Shown here: positions 41,644-49,549 of the stretch, piece after piece | Layout of the letters: every line of letters starts with the position of its first letter | Numbering within the stretch: position 1 is the first letter of the stretch | NCBI RefSeq assembly: GCF_900626285.1 | Contig: NZ_LR131147.1 | Location: forward strand, 833,609-897,608 | Length of the DNA: 64,000 nt | Direction: 5' to 3' | From: Intestinimonas massiliensis (ex Afouda et al. 2020) | GTDB taxonomy: Bacteria > Bacillota > Clostridia > Oscillospirales > Oscillospiraceae | The notes under the pieces: model-generated | Seen by the model: only the letters and a program-made list of their open reading frames with translations | The model's database searches: none | What the model was told of the DNA's origin: nothing | Program-made: the position numbers and the translations under genes

Positions 41644-42810
41644 ATGGAACAGGAGTATATGCTGCGCCTGTACGATATGGATCTGCTGGCCTTCTCCCTG
41701 GCGGAGCAGGGCATTGAGGGCCTGAAAGCGCAGATCCACAGCATCAGAGAAGATGATCGGGCGCTGTTCCCCCTGGATCTGGAGCTGACGGACGACGGGC
41801 TGGTGAAATGGCTGCAGAGGCGGGTGATCCCCAAGAACCGCGCCTATGTCGCTGAGATCCTGAAAACCTTCAGTCTGAGCATCAACGACACCAGGGGCAT
41901 CATTGACGTGTGCAAGGGCTTGTCCCTGAACGACAGCTATTGGGTAGTGCCCCAGGGCTTTACCGGGACGTTTGCACAGTATAATCTATATGAGAACCGC
42001 TTCTCTGAGATCCTGTCTCTGGTGGCCTACACCGGCATTGGGCAGAGCGACGCGGCCTTCACCACCTCGCCGGAGCTGACCACCAACGGGATGCTCCCCA
42101 AGGCATGGCGGTTTATCGAGGGTGAGGGCATCTATCTGTACAAGGGCGGAACCTTCGGCGCGGCCAACACCGGCAATGAGCCCTACAGCGAGTTTTACGC
42201 CAGCCAGGTCGCCCAGGCCATGGGCCTGGACGCGGTGGCCTACGAGCTGGAAAACTGGAAGGGCATCCTGGCCTCCCGCTGCAAGCTGTTTACGGATATT
42301 GACACCGCCTATATCCCTATCGGCCACATTGTGCGGGAGGGCGGGCTGAAAGCCTGCATGGAGTATTACCGGCAGCTTGGACCGGAAGCCTATGAACAAA
42401 TCAAAAGTATGCTGGTGCTCGACACGGTGATCTACAATGAGGACCGGCACTTCGGAAACTTCGGCGTCCTGCGGGACAACCACACCGGGAAGGTCACCAG
42501 CGCGGCGCCTGTATTTGATAACGGGATGTCCCTGTTCAACTTTGCCATGCCGGAGGATTTCAAGGATCTGGACAGCTATGCCAGAACCAGGGGGACGCCC
42601 TATGGTATCAGCTTTGAAACGGTGTGCCGGGAGGTAATGGGGCCGGTCCAGATGGGGCAGCTCCGCAAGCTGATTGGATTCACGTTCCAAAGGCATCCCA
42701 GGCTGAACCTGCCCGACGACCGGCTGCTGGCGATTGAGCGGCATCTGCAAAAGCGGGTGCGGCAGCTTCTGGACTTAAATTCGCGGCCCTCTGGCGAGCA
42801 TGAAGGGTAA
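41644..42810 (+). CDS. HipA-like kinase without HipB partner
   Basis: 388 residues from ATG 41644; GGAGGTGG lies 9 nt upstream. The catalytic loop is YNEDRHFGNFGVLRD (Asp and Asn present) and the metal-binding DFG-like motif is PVFDNGMSLF. An Ala/Lys position for ATP is likely in YLYKGGTF. Overall it fits the HipA C-terminal/CtkA kinase superfamily. HipA kinases inactivate aminoacyl-tRNA synthetases and cause dormancy. No helix-turn-helix HipB gene is adjacent; the downstream gene is a Fic protein. Confidence 0.8.
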   Translation: MEQEYMLRLYDMDLLAFSLAEQGIEGLKAQIHSIREDDRALFPLDLELTDDGLVKWLQRRVIPKNRAYVAEILKTFSLSINDTRGIIDVCKGLSLNDSYWVVPQGFTGTFAQYNLYENRFSEILSLVAYTGIGQSDAAFTTSPELTTNGMLPKAWRFIEGEGIYLYKGGTFGAANTGNEPYSEFYASQVAQAMGLDAVAYELENWKGILASRCKLFTDIDTAYIPIGHIVREGGLKACMEYYRQLGPEAYEQIKSMLVLDTVIYNEDRHFGNFGVLRDNHTGKVTSAAPVFDNGMSLFNFAMPEDFKDLDSYARTRGTPYGISFETVCREVMGPVQMGQLRKLIGFTFQRHPRLNLPDDRLLAIERHLQKRVRQLLDLNSRPSGEHEG

Positions 42811-42839
42811 ACTCAGATAAGATTCTGCAAGGAGAAGCG

Positions 42840-43646
42840 ATGATGACGGATTATTTTGTAGAGAGCCTGATCCGGCGCTTTGAAATTGAGCAAAGGAAAA
42901 ATGACCGGGGAGGTGTTTACGCGCTCACCCAGCGGATGCTGGCTTACAATTCCAACAAAATTGAGGGCAGCACATTGACGGAGAAGCAGACAGCCTCCCT
43001 CTTCGACACAGGAACCCTGACCTCTGAGGACGCCATAATCCGCGCGAAGGATGTAGAGGAAATGACTGGGCATTTCCTGATGTTTAACGAGATGCTGAAA
43101 ACCTACAGTCTCCCTCTCTCCCACGAACTCATTCAGCGCTACCATTATAAATTGAAAAGCGGCGTTTTCGAGGACATCGCCAATGGGTATCCAATCGGCG
43201 CGTATAAAAACAGAAGAAACATGGTTTCGAATATTGTCACAGCCCTTCCGGAGGAGGTGGAAGCCCGGATGACTGAGCTGCTGGAGTGGTACAATGCCGC
43301 TGAACAGCATACGCTTGACGGTCTGGCAAGATTTCATGCCGAGTATGAGCGGATACACCCGTTCCAGGATGGGAACGGAAGGACCGGGCGGATCATCCTC
43401 TTTAAAGAGTGTTTGAAAAACGGCATTGTCCCCTTTATCGTCAGAGATGACAGGAAGGTGGACTATTACCATGCCTTGAACGCGGCGCAGACGGAAGCAG
43501 ACTATGGGCCGCTGGAACGATTCTTTGGCGAGGAGCAGGCGGAGTACCGGGCGCTGGTGGAAGGGTTTGTCCTGCCCATGGAGCGTCCGGCAGACTCAAA
43601 GGAAAAAGGCCGGGACACAGGCCGCCGTTCTGAACCAGAGAGATAA
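42840..43646 (+). CDS. Fic-domain AMP-transferase
   Basis: 268 residues. The active-site motif is HPFQDGNGRTGR (about 177-188), complete. An N-terminal inhibitory helix motif is present (SNKIEGSTLT near 38, fitting S/T-x3-E-G/N), so this is a self-inhibited class II-like Fic protein that transfers AMP to a target protein hydroxyl. It stands next to HipA-like kinases, so the element carries several translation- or division-arresting activities. The tail KEKGRDTGRRSEPER resembles those of genes with overlapping starts, though none follows here. Confidence 0.9.
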   Translation: MMTDYFVESLIRRFEIEQRKNDRGGVYALTQRMLAYNSNKIEGSTLTEKQTASLFDTGTLTSEDAIIRAKDVEEMTGHFLMFNEMLKTYSLPLSHELIQRYHYKLKSGVFEDIANGYPIGAYKNRRNMVSNIVTALPEEVEARMTELLEWYNAAEQHTLDGLARFHAEYERIHPFQDGNGRTGRIILFKECLKNGIVPFIVRDDRKVDYYHALNAAQTEADYGPLERFFGEEQAEYRALVEGFVLPMERPADSKEKGRDTGRRSEPER

Positions 43647-43758
43647 CGTAGGCGGGGCAAGCTTCTCACGGCCCCTGTCCCCTGTGTTTGAGAATGGGCA
43701 TAGATATCTTTCAGTATAGTAAAGTAGAAAAGCCAAGGACCATGATCGGGGAGGTGCG

Positions 43759-44079
43759 ATGAATATGGAGCAAAAAGAAATTGAGGCATTGATCGCGGCA
43801 GGCGGCGCTATCTGTGAACTATGCGGAGGCCGGATGCTGAGGGCAGATGGCTGCACTTGGCCGGGGATCTACTGCGGAGGCAAGTATTATAGGCGTATCC
43901 GGTACGGCGATGAGAGCTCCCATTGGAGTGATGAACGCTGCCACGATTGCGGCGCAAAGCGGGGGCAGTATCACCATGCCAACTGTGATGTGGAGCAATG
44001 CCCGGTATGCGGTGGCCAACTGATCGGCTGTTCATGTGAGATTGAATATACCGCCACCCCCAAAGCAGCGCAGGAATAG
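43759..44079 (+). CDS. Cysteine-rich zinc-ribbon-like protein
   Basis: 106 residues from ATG 43759 (GGGGAGGTGCG upstream). Cysteine pairs CELCGG, CHDCG and CPVCGGQL with histidines (QYHHANCD) suggest two zinc sites. Similar small proteins are frequent in Firmicutes ICEs and prophages. No activity can be named. Confidence 0.7.
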   Translation: MNMEQKEIEALIAAGGAICELCGGRMLRADGCTWPGIYCGGKYYRRIRYGDESSHWSDERCHDCGAKRGQYHHANCDVEQCPVCGGQLIGCSCEIEYTATPKAAQE

Positions 44080-44122
44080 CAGGAATAATTGAGGGCATGG
44101 ATCAAACCCAAAAGATTTATAT

Positions 44123-44160
44123 GGCGGAGTGCTTTGCAAGGCACTCCGCCGCTCTTTTTT
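44123..44160 (+). terminator. Terminator in the cargo region
   Basis: GGCGGAGTGC with complement around an 8-nt loop, then GCTCTTTTTTATT. It lies 44 nt after the zinc-ribbon gene and 47 nt before the next start. Confidence 0.85.
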
Positions 44161-44206
44161 ATTCGGCAGGGGGACGATTCCCCCTTGCTGTGAGATAGGA
44201 GGCACG

Positions 44207-44821
44207 ATGAAAACAGACTTTGAATCCCCTCTTACCCCTGGCTACGCAGGCTACTGTGCCGACCTGGCGCTGGATGAGGCCGCGACCCAGGGCGTTGCCC
44301 AAGCGCTGAAGCAGGCCATCGGCAGCCTGAAGGGACAACTGCTGGCGGGCCAAATCAGCAGCAACGCGGGGCTGTTCCACGCCCTGCGCAGGCTGGGCCA
44401 GCTCCAGGATATGCACAACCGCCTAACTGGCGGGGATGAGGATATTGAATACCTTTTTTCTGATGACGGCGAGTGCAGCCATTATGTAGCGGGCTTCTTG
44501 GGCGACCTGTCCGGTGTGACGGACACCCACGGTCAGCCCCTGCGTGTGGGTGATACGGTGACAATGCTCCGAGATGGAGAGCCCTACGAACAGATGATTA
44601 TCCTGAACCATAAGGGGAGATCCCAGCTCTCACAGGAGCACCTGAACCGTCATGGGGCGGTTTTCCAGACCCCGTTTACAGAGGCAGGCATCATGACGGC
44701 CCAAAGATACTCCTACCCAATAATAGAACGCCGGTCCTGCCTCACAGCCTATTATCTCGCCCAGAAACAGGCCAGGGCGCCTGCCAAGCAGCCTCACAAA
44801 ACAGGAAGCCAAGCTCGGTGA
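44207..44821 (+). CDS. Hypothetical ICE protein
   Basis: 204 residues from ATG 44207 with TAGGAGG upstream. The N-terminal part is helical (SLKGQLLAGQISSNAGLFHA, LGQLQDMHNRL); the middle has LRVGDTVTMLRDGEPYEQM, reminiscent of a small beta-barrel. The tail is basic (KQPHKTGSQAR). No family recognised. Confidence 0.6.
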   Translation: MKTDFESPLTPGYAGYCADLALDEAATQGVAQALKQAIGSLKGQLLAGQISSNAGLFHALRRLGQLQDMHNRLTGGDEDIEYLFSDDGECSHYVAGFLGDLSGVTDTHGQPLRVGDTVTMLRDGEPYEQMIILNHKGRSQLSQEHLNRHGAVFQTPFTEAGIMTAQRYSYPIIERRSCLTAYYLAQKQARAPAKQPHKTGSQAR

Positions 44822-44993
44822 GGGTTGTCCGGCCCGACTGCTCCGAGGTTGCGCTCCAGACTGCGGTTGGAAAGGGCTGTTTGGGGATAGTCCGGCCTGT
44901 TCGGGAACAGGAATCGCTTTCCCGCCCGGTATGTGGTATTGTGTAGCTGTGGAAGCAGCCCAGTACAATACGGATTGAAACTGAGGGAACTGT

Positions 44994-45188
44994 ATGGGAG
45001 TCCAACGGGCAATCAACGGACAGCTCATTACATGGGAGGTCATTGTTTATGGCTTCCTGGGTATGGAGCAGGTAGCGGCGCGCTACAAAGACCCCTGGAA
45101 AGCGGCGGTCTATTGCTGTGAGAACAACTGCGCCGAAGTCAAGATGGCCCTTTCCGAACCGGATGAGCCGCTACCGACGAATGACTAA
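44994..45188 (+). CDS. Small ICE protein
   Basis: 64 residues from ATG 44994 (GAGGGAA 5 nt upstream). ITWEVIVYGFLGMEQVAARY and the cysteines in YCCENNC are notable. Soluble, no recognised family. The 172 nt before it hold no gene that I can support. Confidence 0.5.
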   Translation: MGVQRAINGQLITWEVIVYGFLGMEQVAARYKDPWKAAVYCCENNCAEVKMALSEPDEPLPTND

Positions 45189-45195
45189 CAACATC

Positions 45196-45224
45196 GGCCG
45201 CGGCATCGGCTGGATGCCGCGGCC
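45196..45224 (+). other. GC-rich stem-loop
   Basis: GGCCGCGGCATC and its exact complement around GGCTG, 7 nt past a stop and without a U-run. It could be a transcript stabiliser or attenuator before the next gene pair. Confidence 0.5.
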
Positions 45225-45312
45225 AACCGTACAAGGCCGACTTTAAAATCCTGTTTACATTCTATAAACTATCGGGTATCATGAAAGGAGAACCGCACGA
45301 GGAGGCAGGACA

Positions 45313-45582
45313 ATGGAGCAACGATATAATAAGGAAACCGGGCTTCCCGTAGATCGCGCCTATCTGGAATGTGGGCTTCCCCCTTATTTGCAGAGGTCTC
45401 TGGATACAATGAAACGGGCCTGGGAGGCGGAGGACAACGGAGCCAACGACCTCCACGTCGACGCGTATTATTGTGAGCTCCAGGCCGATATCAACTCCGC
45501 GGAAGTGGAGGGAGAGATCAGCTCCGAGCAGGCATGGTACCTGCGGGAAACCTATTTGCGCATTCAGCGCGGAGTAATCTGA
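45313..45582 (+). CDS. Small protein paired with HipA/CtkA-like kinase
   Basis: 89 residues from ATG 45313 (AGGAGGCAGGACA before it). NKETGLPVDRAYLECGLPPY and EVEGEISSEQAWYLRETYL: helical and acidic. Its stop lies 1 nt before the kinase ATG, so the two are coupled. Position and size suggest an antitoxin or adaptor of the kinase, but it has no DNA-binding helix-turn-helix like HipB. Confidence 0.65.
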   Translation: MEQRYNKETGLPVDRAYLECGLPPYLQRSLDTMKRAWEAEDNGANDLHVDAYYCELQADINSAEVEGEISSEQAWYLRETYLRIQRGVI

Positions 45583-45583
45583 T

Positions 45584-46519
45584 ATGATAGACTTTACGAA
45601 TCTTCCAAGACGGAACAAGTCCTATGGCGGCGCCAATGGCAGCAAGCGCTCTGTCATATACCAAGGTGAGCAGTATATGCTGAAGTTTCCGCCGCATCCG
45701 TCCAGGAACAGGGACATGAGCTATGCCAATAGCTGTCTCTCCGAGTATTTGGGCTGCCACATCTTTGCCCTGGCGGGCATTCCAGTACAGGAAACTCTGC
45801 TGGGAACCTATACCCATCAGGGAAAAGAAAAGATTGTAGTGGCGTGTAAGGATTTTACATCTCCGGGTGTTGTTCTACAGGACTTTGCCTCAATGAAAAA
45901 CCAGGTGATTGATTCGGAGCGGAACGGATACGGGACAGAGCTGGACGATATTCTGTTCTCCATCCATGAACAGCCGGCCATAGATTCCAAGGAGCTGGAA
46001 GAACGGTTTTGGGATATGTTCATTGTAGACGCCCTAATCGGCAATTGGGATCGACACAATGGAAACTGGGGTGTCCTCTATGATACTGTGCGTGATATGG
46101 TAGCCTTGGCTCCGGTATTCGACTGCGGCAGCTGCCTGTATCCGCAGTTGGACGAGGGAAAAATGCAGGCCGTGCTCAATGATCCACGGGAAATGGACTT
46201 CCGGGTATATGAGATCCCCCTGTCTGGAATTAAGCGGCAGGACAAAAAAGTCCGGTATTTTGATTTTCTGTCCTCTCTGGAATACGAGGGCTGCAACGCG
46301 GCTTTGAAGCGAATCGGACCAAAGCTGGATATGGAGCAAATCTGCCGTTTGATTGATGAGACGCCCTGCCTTTCAGGGCTCCAGAGGAGGTTCTACAAAG
46401 AGATTCTGGCGCTCCGAAAGGAACGGATCATCGACTACTCGCTGCAGAAGCTTCAAGAGCGTGAGCGGAGTATGCTTCCAGGCCATACAAAGAAGCCGTC
46501 CAGAGATACTGAGCGTTAA
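45584..46519 (+). CDS. CtkA/HipA-like kinase
   Basis: 311 residues from ATG 45584. Nucleotide-binding lysine region QYMLKFPPHP, catalytic loop GNWDRHNGNWGVLYD, metal motif PVFDCGSCLYP. This is the short HipA-like (CtkA) form. The tail KKPSRDTER resembles the KKGRDTHER tails of overlapping genes, but no gene starts inside it. The target is unknown; HipA relatives phosphorylate tRNA synthetases. Confidence 0.8.
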   Translation: MIDFTNLPRRNKSYGGANGSKRSVIYQGEQYMLKFPPHPSRNRDMSYANSCLSEYLGCHIFALAGIPVQETLLGTYTHQGKEKIVVACKDFTSPGVVLQDFASMKNQVIDSERNGYGTELDDILFSIHEQPAIDSKELEERFWDMFIVDALIGNWDRHNGNWGVLYDTVRDMVALAPVFDCGSCLYPQLDEGKMQAVLNDPREMDFRVYEIPLSGIKRQDKKVRYFDFLSSLEYEGCNAALKRIGPKLDMEQICRLIDETPCLSGLQRRFYKEILALRKERIIDYSLQKLQERERSMLPGHTKKPSRDTER

Positions 46520-46580
46520 AATGGCTGGAGCTGGGTGCTACCTGCAGCACCCTGATCGCCACAATTTATCGTAAGATCTG

Positions 46581-46616
46581 GGCCCAGGGTGTGCAACAGC
46601 GCACCCTGGGCCTTTT
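46581..46616 (+). terminator. Terminator closing the cargo region
   Basis: GGCCCAGGGTGTGC with near-exact complement around AACA, then TTTTGTC, 60 nt after the kinase stop. It separates cargo from the transfer region. Confidence 0.8.
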
Positions 46617-46803
46617 GTCTGCGTCAGGAAACAGAGCTGGGTCGGACGGGAAACAGCCAAGCTGAGGCCGGATGGGAAGCACGCCTCCCGCCTTTTTTGT
46701 GGAAAAGCTGTCCGTCCTTCGGAATTTCAATCAATCATACCGCTGAAGAAACAACCCCGCCCTGGCGGGGCCGGAGCCGTCGCCGCCCTCTGGCGGCGGC
46801 GGC

Positions 46804-46858
46804 GCAAGCATAGCGCGAATGTACATTCGCACGCTTGCAGGGGCACACCCCTGACCCC
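46804..46858 (+). other. Candidate origin of transfer (oriT)
   Basis: A nested inverted repeat: GCAAGC (46804-46809) with GCTTGC (46833-46838) around the perfect 16-bp palindrome GCGAATGTACATTCGC (46815-46830). It is followed at once by AGGGGCACACCCCTGACCCC. It lies in a 390-nt gene-free stretch about 800 nt upstream of the MobC-like and relaxase genes, where oriT would be expected. The rest of 46617-46911 is GC-rich with short repeats of GGCGGC and no gene. Confidence 0.55.
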
Positions 46859-46911
46859 AATGCCGCCTGCAGGCGGAAGATCGGCGGCGGAGCCGCGGGA
46901 AGGAGCGTGGA

Positions 46912-47685
46912 GTGCGAAGTGTCGCCTCAGTGAGCTTTGGCAAGGACTCCCTCGCCATGCTCTTATTATTACTGGAGCGAAACACTCGATTGGACGAAGT
47001 GATTTTTTACAATTCGGAAATGGAATTCCAGGCCATATACGATATCCGAGACCGGATCAAGCCGGTTCTGGAGCGGCGGGGCATCCGGTTCACCGAGGTG
47101 AAGCCGGGTGTCCCGTTTTTATACAATATGCTGGACAGGCCGGTCAACTCCAAGAAGAACGGCTTCCACCTGGGCTACGGCTGGTGCGGCGGCCCCTGCC
47201 GCTGGGGGACCAAGCTCAAGACCCGCACCCTGGACAGCGTGGCCCTGGACGCGGACATTCACTATGTGGGCATCGCCACAGACGAGCAGGAGCGGCTGAA
47301 ACGGCTGGAGGCCCCCAAGTGTTCACCCCTGGCCGAAGCGGGGATGACGGAGGCGGACTGTCTGGCATACTGCTATGAACGGGGATTTTTCTGGGAGGAA
47401 AACGGTATCCGGCTGTATGACATCCTGGACAGGGTGTCCTGCTGGTGCTGCAAAAATAAAAATCGCAAGGAACTGAAAGCGATCTATCAGTTTTTACCCC
47501 AATATTGGGAGAAGCTGAAGGAGCTGCAGGCTCAGATCCCCATGCCTATGAAACCATACAGCCGGAAGGGTGTCCCCTATGGCAGCGTGTTTGATTTGGA
47601 AAAGATATTTGAACAGGAGATCCAGGCGGAGAAAAACGGCAGCTCTCCCAAAAGGAAAAGGAGGCGGCATGAGCAGAGCAGATAA
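46912..47685 (+). CDS. PP-loop ATPase of the PAPS reductase family, second copy
   Basis: 257 residues from GTG 46912 with AAGGAG 6 nt upstream. The PP-loop SFGKDSLAMLLLLLE is at about 6-20, cysteine motifs WCGGPCRWGTKLKT near 95 and CWCCKNKN near 180, and YVGIATDEQERLKRL in the middle. It shares layout with the protein at 37190 (PP-loop, YIGIAKDEQDRLLRL, CWFCPN) but is clearly diverged. It is the first gene after the candidate oriT, and its last codons contain the start of the MobC-like gene. Substrate unknown. Confidence 0.8.
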   Translation: MRSVASVSFGKDSLAMLLLLLERNTRLDEVIFYNSEMEFQAIYDIRDRIKPVLERRGIRFTEVKPGVPFLYNMLDRPVNSKKNGFHLGYGWCGGPCRWGTKLKTRTLDSVALDADIHYVGIATDEQERLKRLEAPKCSPLAEAGMTEADCLAYCYERGFFWEENGIRLYDILDRVSCWCCKNKNRKELKAIYQFLPQYWEKLKELQAQIPMPMKPYSRKGVPYGSVFDLEKIFEQEIQAEKNGSSPKRKRRRHEQSR

Positions 47686-47992
47686 GCGTGGCCGGCATCA
47701 TCTGCACATCGAACTGACGCCGGCGCAGTATCAGTGGCTGGCAGACCAGGCCAAACAGTGCGGCCTCTCCCGGAGGGCCTACCTCGTCCGGCTGATCGAA
47801 GGGAAGCCGGTCAAGGCCCGGCCCAGCCAGGAAATCAAGGAATTGCGGACGGAGATCCACCACATTGGAAACAACATCAACCAGATCGCCCGCAGCGTCA
47901 ACGCCGGGATCGCAAGGCCGGAGGACGCCAGGCGCGGCCTGTTCCTGCTGGACCAGGTCTATGAGCTGATGTACCAGATCGCTAAAAAGTAA
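47669..47992 (+). CDS. MobC-like relaxosome accessory protein
   Basis: 107 residues from ATG 47669, overlapping the PP-loop gene by 17 nt. HIELTPAQYQWLADQAKQCG is a ribbon-helix-helix start, and the C-terminal MobC-type part reads IGNNINQIARSVNAG and LFLLDQVYELMYQIAKK. It would bind oriT and recruit the relaxase, whose ATG overlaps its stop by 1 nt (TAATG). Confidence 0.87.
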   Translation: MSRADKRGRHHLHIELTPAQYQWLADQAKQCGLSRRAYLVRLIEGKPVKARPSQEIKELRTEIHHIGNNINQIARSVNAGIARPEDARRGLFLLDQVYELMYQIAKK

Positions 47993-49398
47993 TGGCCATC
48001 ACCAAGATCCTGGCCAGGAAGGGCCGCCTGGACGTGGGCATCCGTTACGTCCTCAACGGGGACAAGACCCAGGAGCAGGTCCTCACAGCCCGCCTGAACT
48101 GTGAGCCGGGCCGGGAGGCGCGGCAGATGCTGGAGACCAAACGGGACTATGGAAAGGAGGGCGGCGTCCAGTATTACCATATCATCCAGTCCTTCCGCCC
48201 CGGCGAGATCACGCCGGAGCTGGCCCTGGAGATCGCAAAGGCATTTGCCTCAGAGCACCTGCCCGGCTGCCAGACGGTCATCGGCGTCCATGTGGACAGA
48301 TCCCACGTCCATGCCCACATCCTCTTCAACTCCGTCAACGCGGACACCGGCGAAAAGTACCACAGCAATGCCCGGAGCTACTACCGGCAGATCCGGGCCA
48401 TCTCAGACCGGCTGTGCCGGGAGCATGGCCTCTCTGTCATCATGCAGGGAGCACCGTCCAGGGCGGTCAGCTACATCGAGTGGCTCCGCCAGTCCAGGGA
48501 CCAGGCCACCTTCCGCAGCATGCTGGAGACGGACCTGCGGGAGGCCATCCAGGACGCCAACGACCTGGGGCACTTCTTCCTGCTCATGGAGCACAAGGGC
48601 TATGAGATCCGCCATGGGAACCGGCTGGGCTTCCGTCTGCGGGGACAGGAGCGGTTCATGATCCCCGGCAGAAAAGAACCGCTGTTTACCGAGGAGGGTA
48701 TCCGGGCCGCCATCCAGGGAAACCTGTCCGCCATTGAAGCCGGGCGGCGGCCTGCCGTCCTGCCCCGGCCGGCCTATCACCCCTACACGCCGCATCCCAA
48801 GTACAAGGGCTTCCTGGCCCTCTATGTCCATTACCTCTACTTATTGGGAAAGATCGGGCAGCGGCAGTATCCGCCCCGTATGACGTCCCGCCTCCGGCAG
48901 GAGGTGATAAAAGCCGAGCGATACCGGGCACAGTTTGCCTTCCTGCGTGAGAACAACATCACCGGCCCAGATGACATGACGGCCTTCCTCACCCGCACAG
49001 AGGAAGCGCTGGCCAGACTGACCAAGCAGCGCACCATCCTCAACGTGCGGAAAAAGAAGCGCCGAACGCTGTACGCGGCTCTGGCGGATGTAGAGGCCCT
49101 GGCCCCGGCCAGGGCGCTCTATGAGGACGGCCTGTCCGGGATGGAGGGGGAGTTCGCCCAATATATGGAGGCCGTCGCTGTTCTGGAGCAGTGCGGCATC
49201 CCCAGAGAGCGGCTCATGGCGGAAAAGGCGCGGTTGTACCAGCGGCTGGCGGAGCTCAACCGCCAGCTCCGCCAGGAGCGGACGAAGCTGGCCCTGTGCC
49301 GGGAGATTTTAGACCGGATACCACAGATGGAAACGGATATACAAAAAGCCGAAAATCATTTACTGGATATTCATGAGAAAGGCATTCCGTCCCGTTAG
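47992..49398 (+). CDS. Relaxase (MobA/VirD2-like, MOBP type)
   Basis: 468 residues from ATG 47992. The N-terminal 200 residues are the relaxase domain: the catalytic tyrosine is probably Y19 in GIRYVLNGDKT, and the metal-binding HVDRSHVHAHILFN gives the HxH of motif III. A DNA-binding middle and a long charged coiled-coil C-terminus (about 300-460) follow. It nicks oriT and stays bound to the 5-prime end for transfer through VirD4. Its ending KGIPSR is followed by a hairpin. Confidence 0.92.
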   Translation: MAITKILARKGRLDVGIRYVLNGDKTQEQVLTARLNCEPGREARQMLETKRDYGKEGGVQYYHIIQSFRPGEITPELALEIAKAFASEHLPGCQTVIGVHVDRSHVHAHILFNSVNADTGEKYHSNARSYYRQIRAISDRLCREHGLSVIMQGAPSRAVSYIEWLRQSRDQATFRSMLETDLREAIQDANDLGHFFLLMEHKGYEIRHGNRLGFRLRGQERFMIPGRKEPLFTEEGIRAAIQGNLSAIEAGRRPAVLPRPAYHPYTPHPKYKGFLALYVHYLYLLGKIGQRQYPPRMTSRLRQEVIKAERYRAQFAFLRENNITGPDDMTAFLTRTEEALARLTKQRTILNVRKKKRRTLYAALADVEALAPARALYEDGLSGMEGEFAQYMEAVAVLEQCGIPRERLMAEKARLYQRLAELNRQLRQERTKLALCREILDRIPQMETDIQKAENHLLDIHEKGIPSR

Positions 49399-49407
49399 AT
49401 TTTAAAA

Positions 49408-49442
49408 CCAACCGGGAACCCAGCGCAGTGGTTCCCGGTTGG
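49408..49442 (+). terminator. Hairpin between relaxase and PcfB genes
   Basis: CCAACCGGGAACC with exact complement around a 9-nt loop, running directly into GGGGAGGAGGAG, the ribosome binding site of the next frame. There is no U-run, so it is an attenuator or a translation-control stem. Confidence 0.6.
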
Positions 49443-49459
49443 GGAGGAGGAGCAACGGA

Positions 49460-49549
49460 ATGAATGAGCCCAGGCGCCTGCGCCGGGGCAAAGAATATGA
49501 AGTTTGCGACGACGAGGAGGTGAGAAACGATGAATATCGGAGGCGGTGA
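49460..49549 (+). CDS. 29-residue ORF upstream of PcfB gene
   Basis: ATG 49460 follows GGGGAGGAGGAGCAACGGA, an excellent ribosome binding site. The frame reads MNEPRRLRRGKEYEVCDDEE and ends RRR at 49549, overlapping the PcfB start by 20 nt. Basic then acidic. It may be a leader peptide that opens the PcfB start by coupling. Confidence 0.5.
   Translation: MNEPRRLRRGKEYEVCDDEEVRNDEYRRR

Noticed and set aside
41644..42810. Classical HipBA toxin-antitoxin pair
   Set aside because: No helix-turn-helix HipB-like gene lies upstream or downstream.
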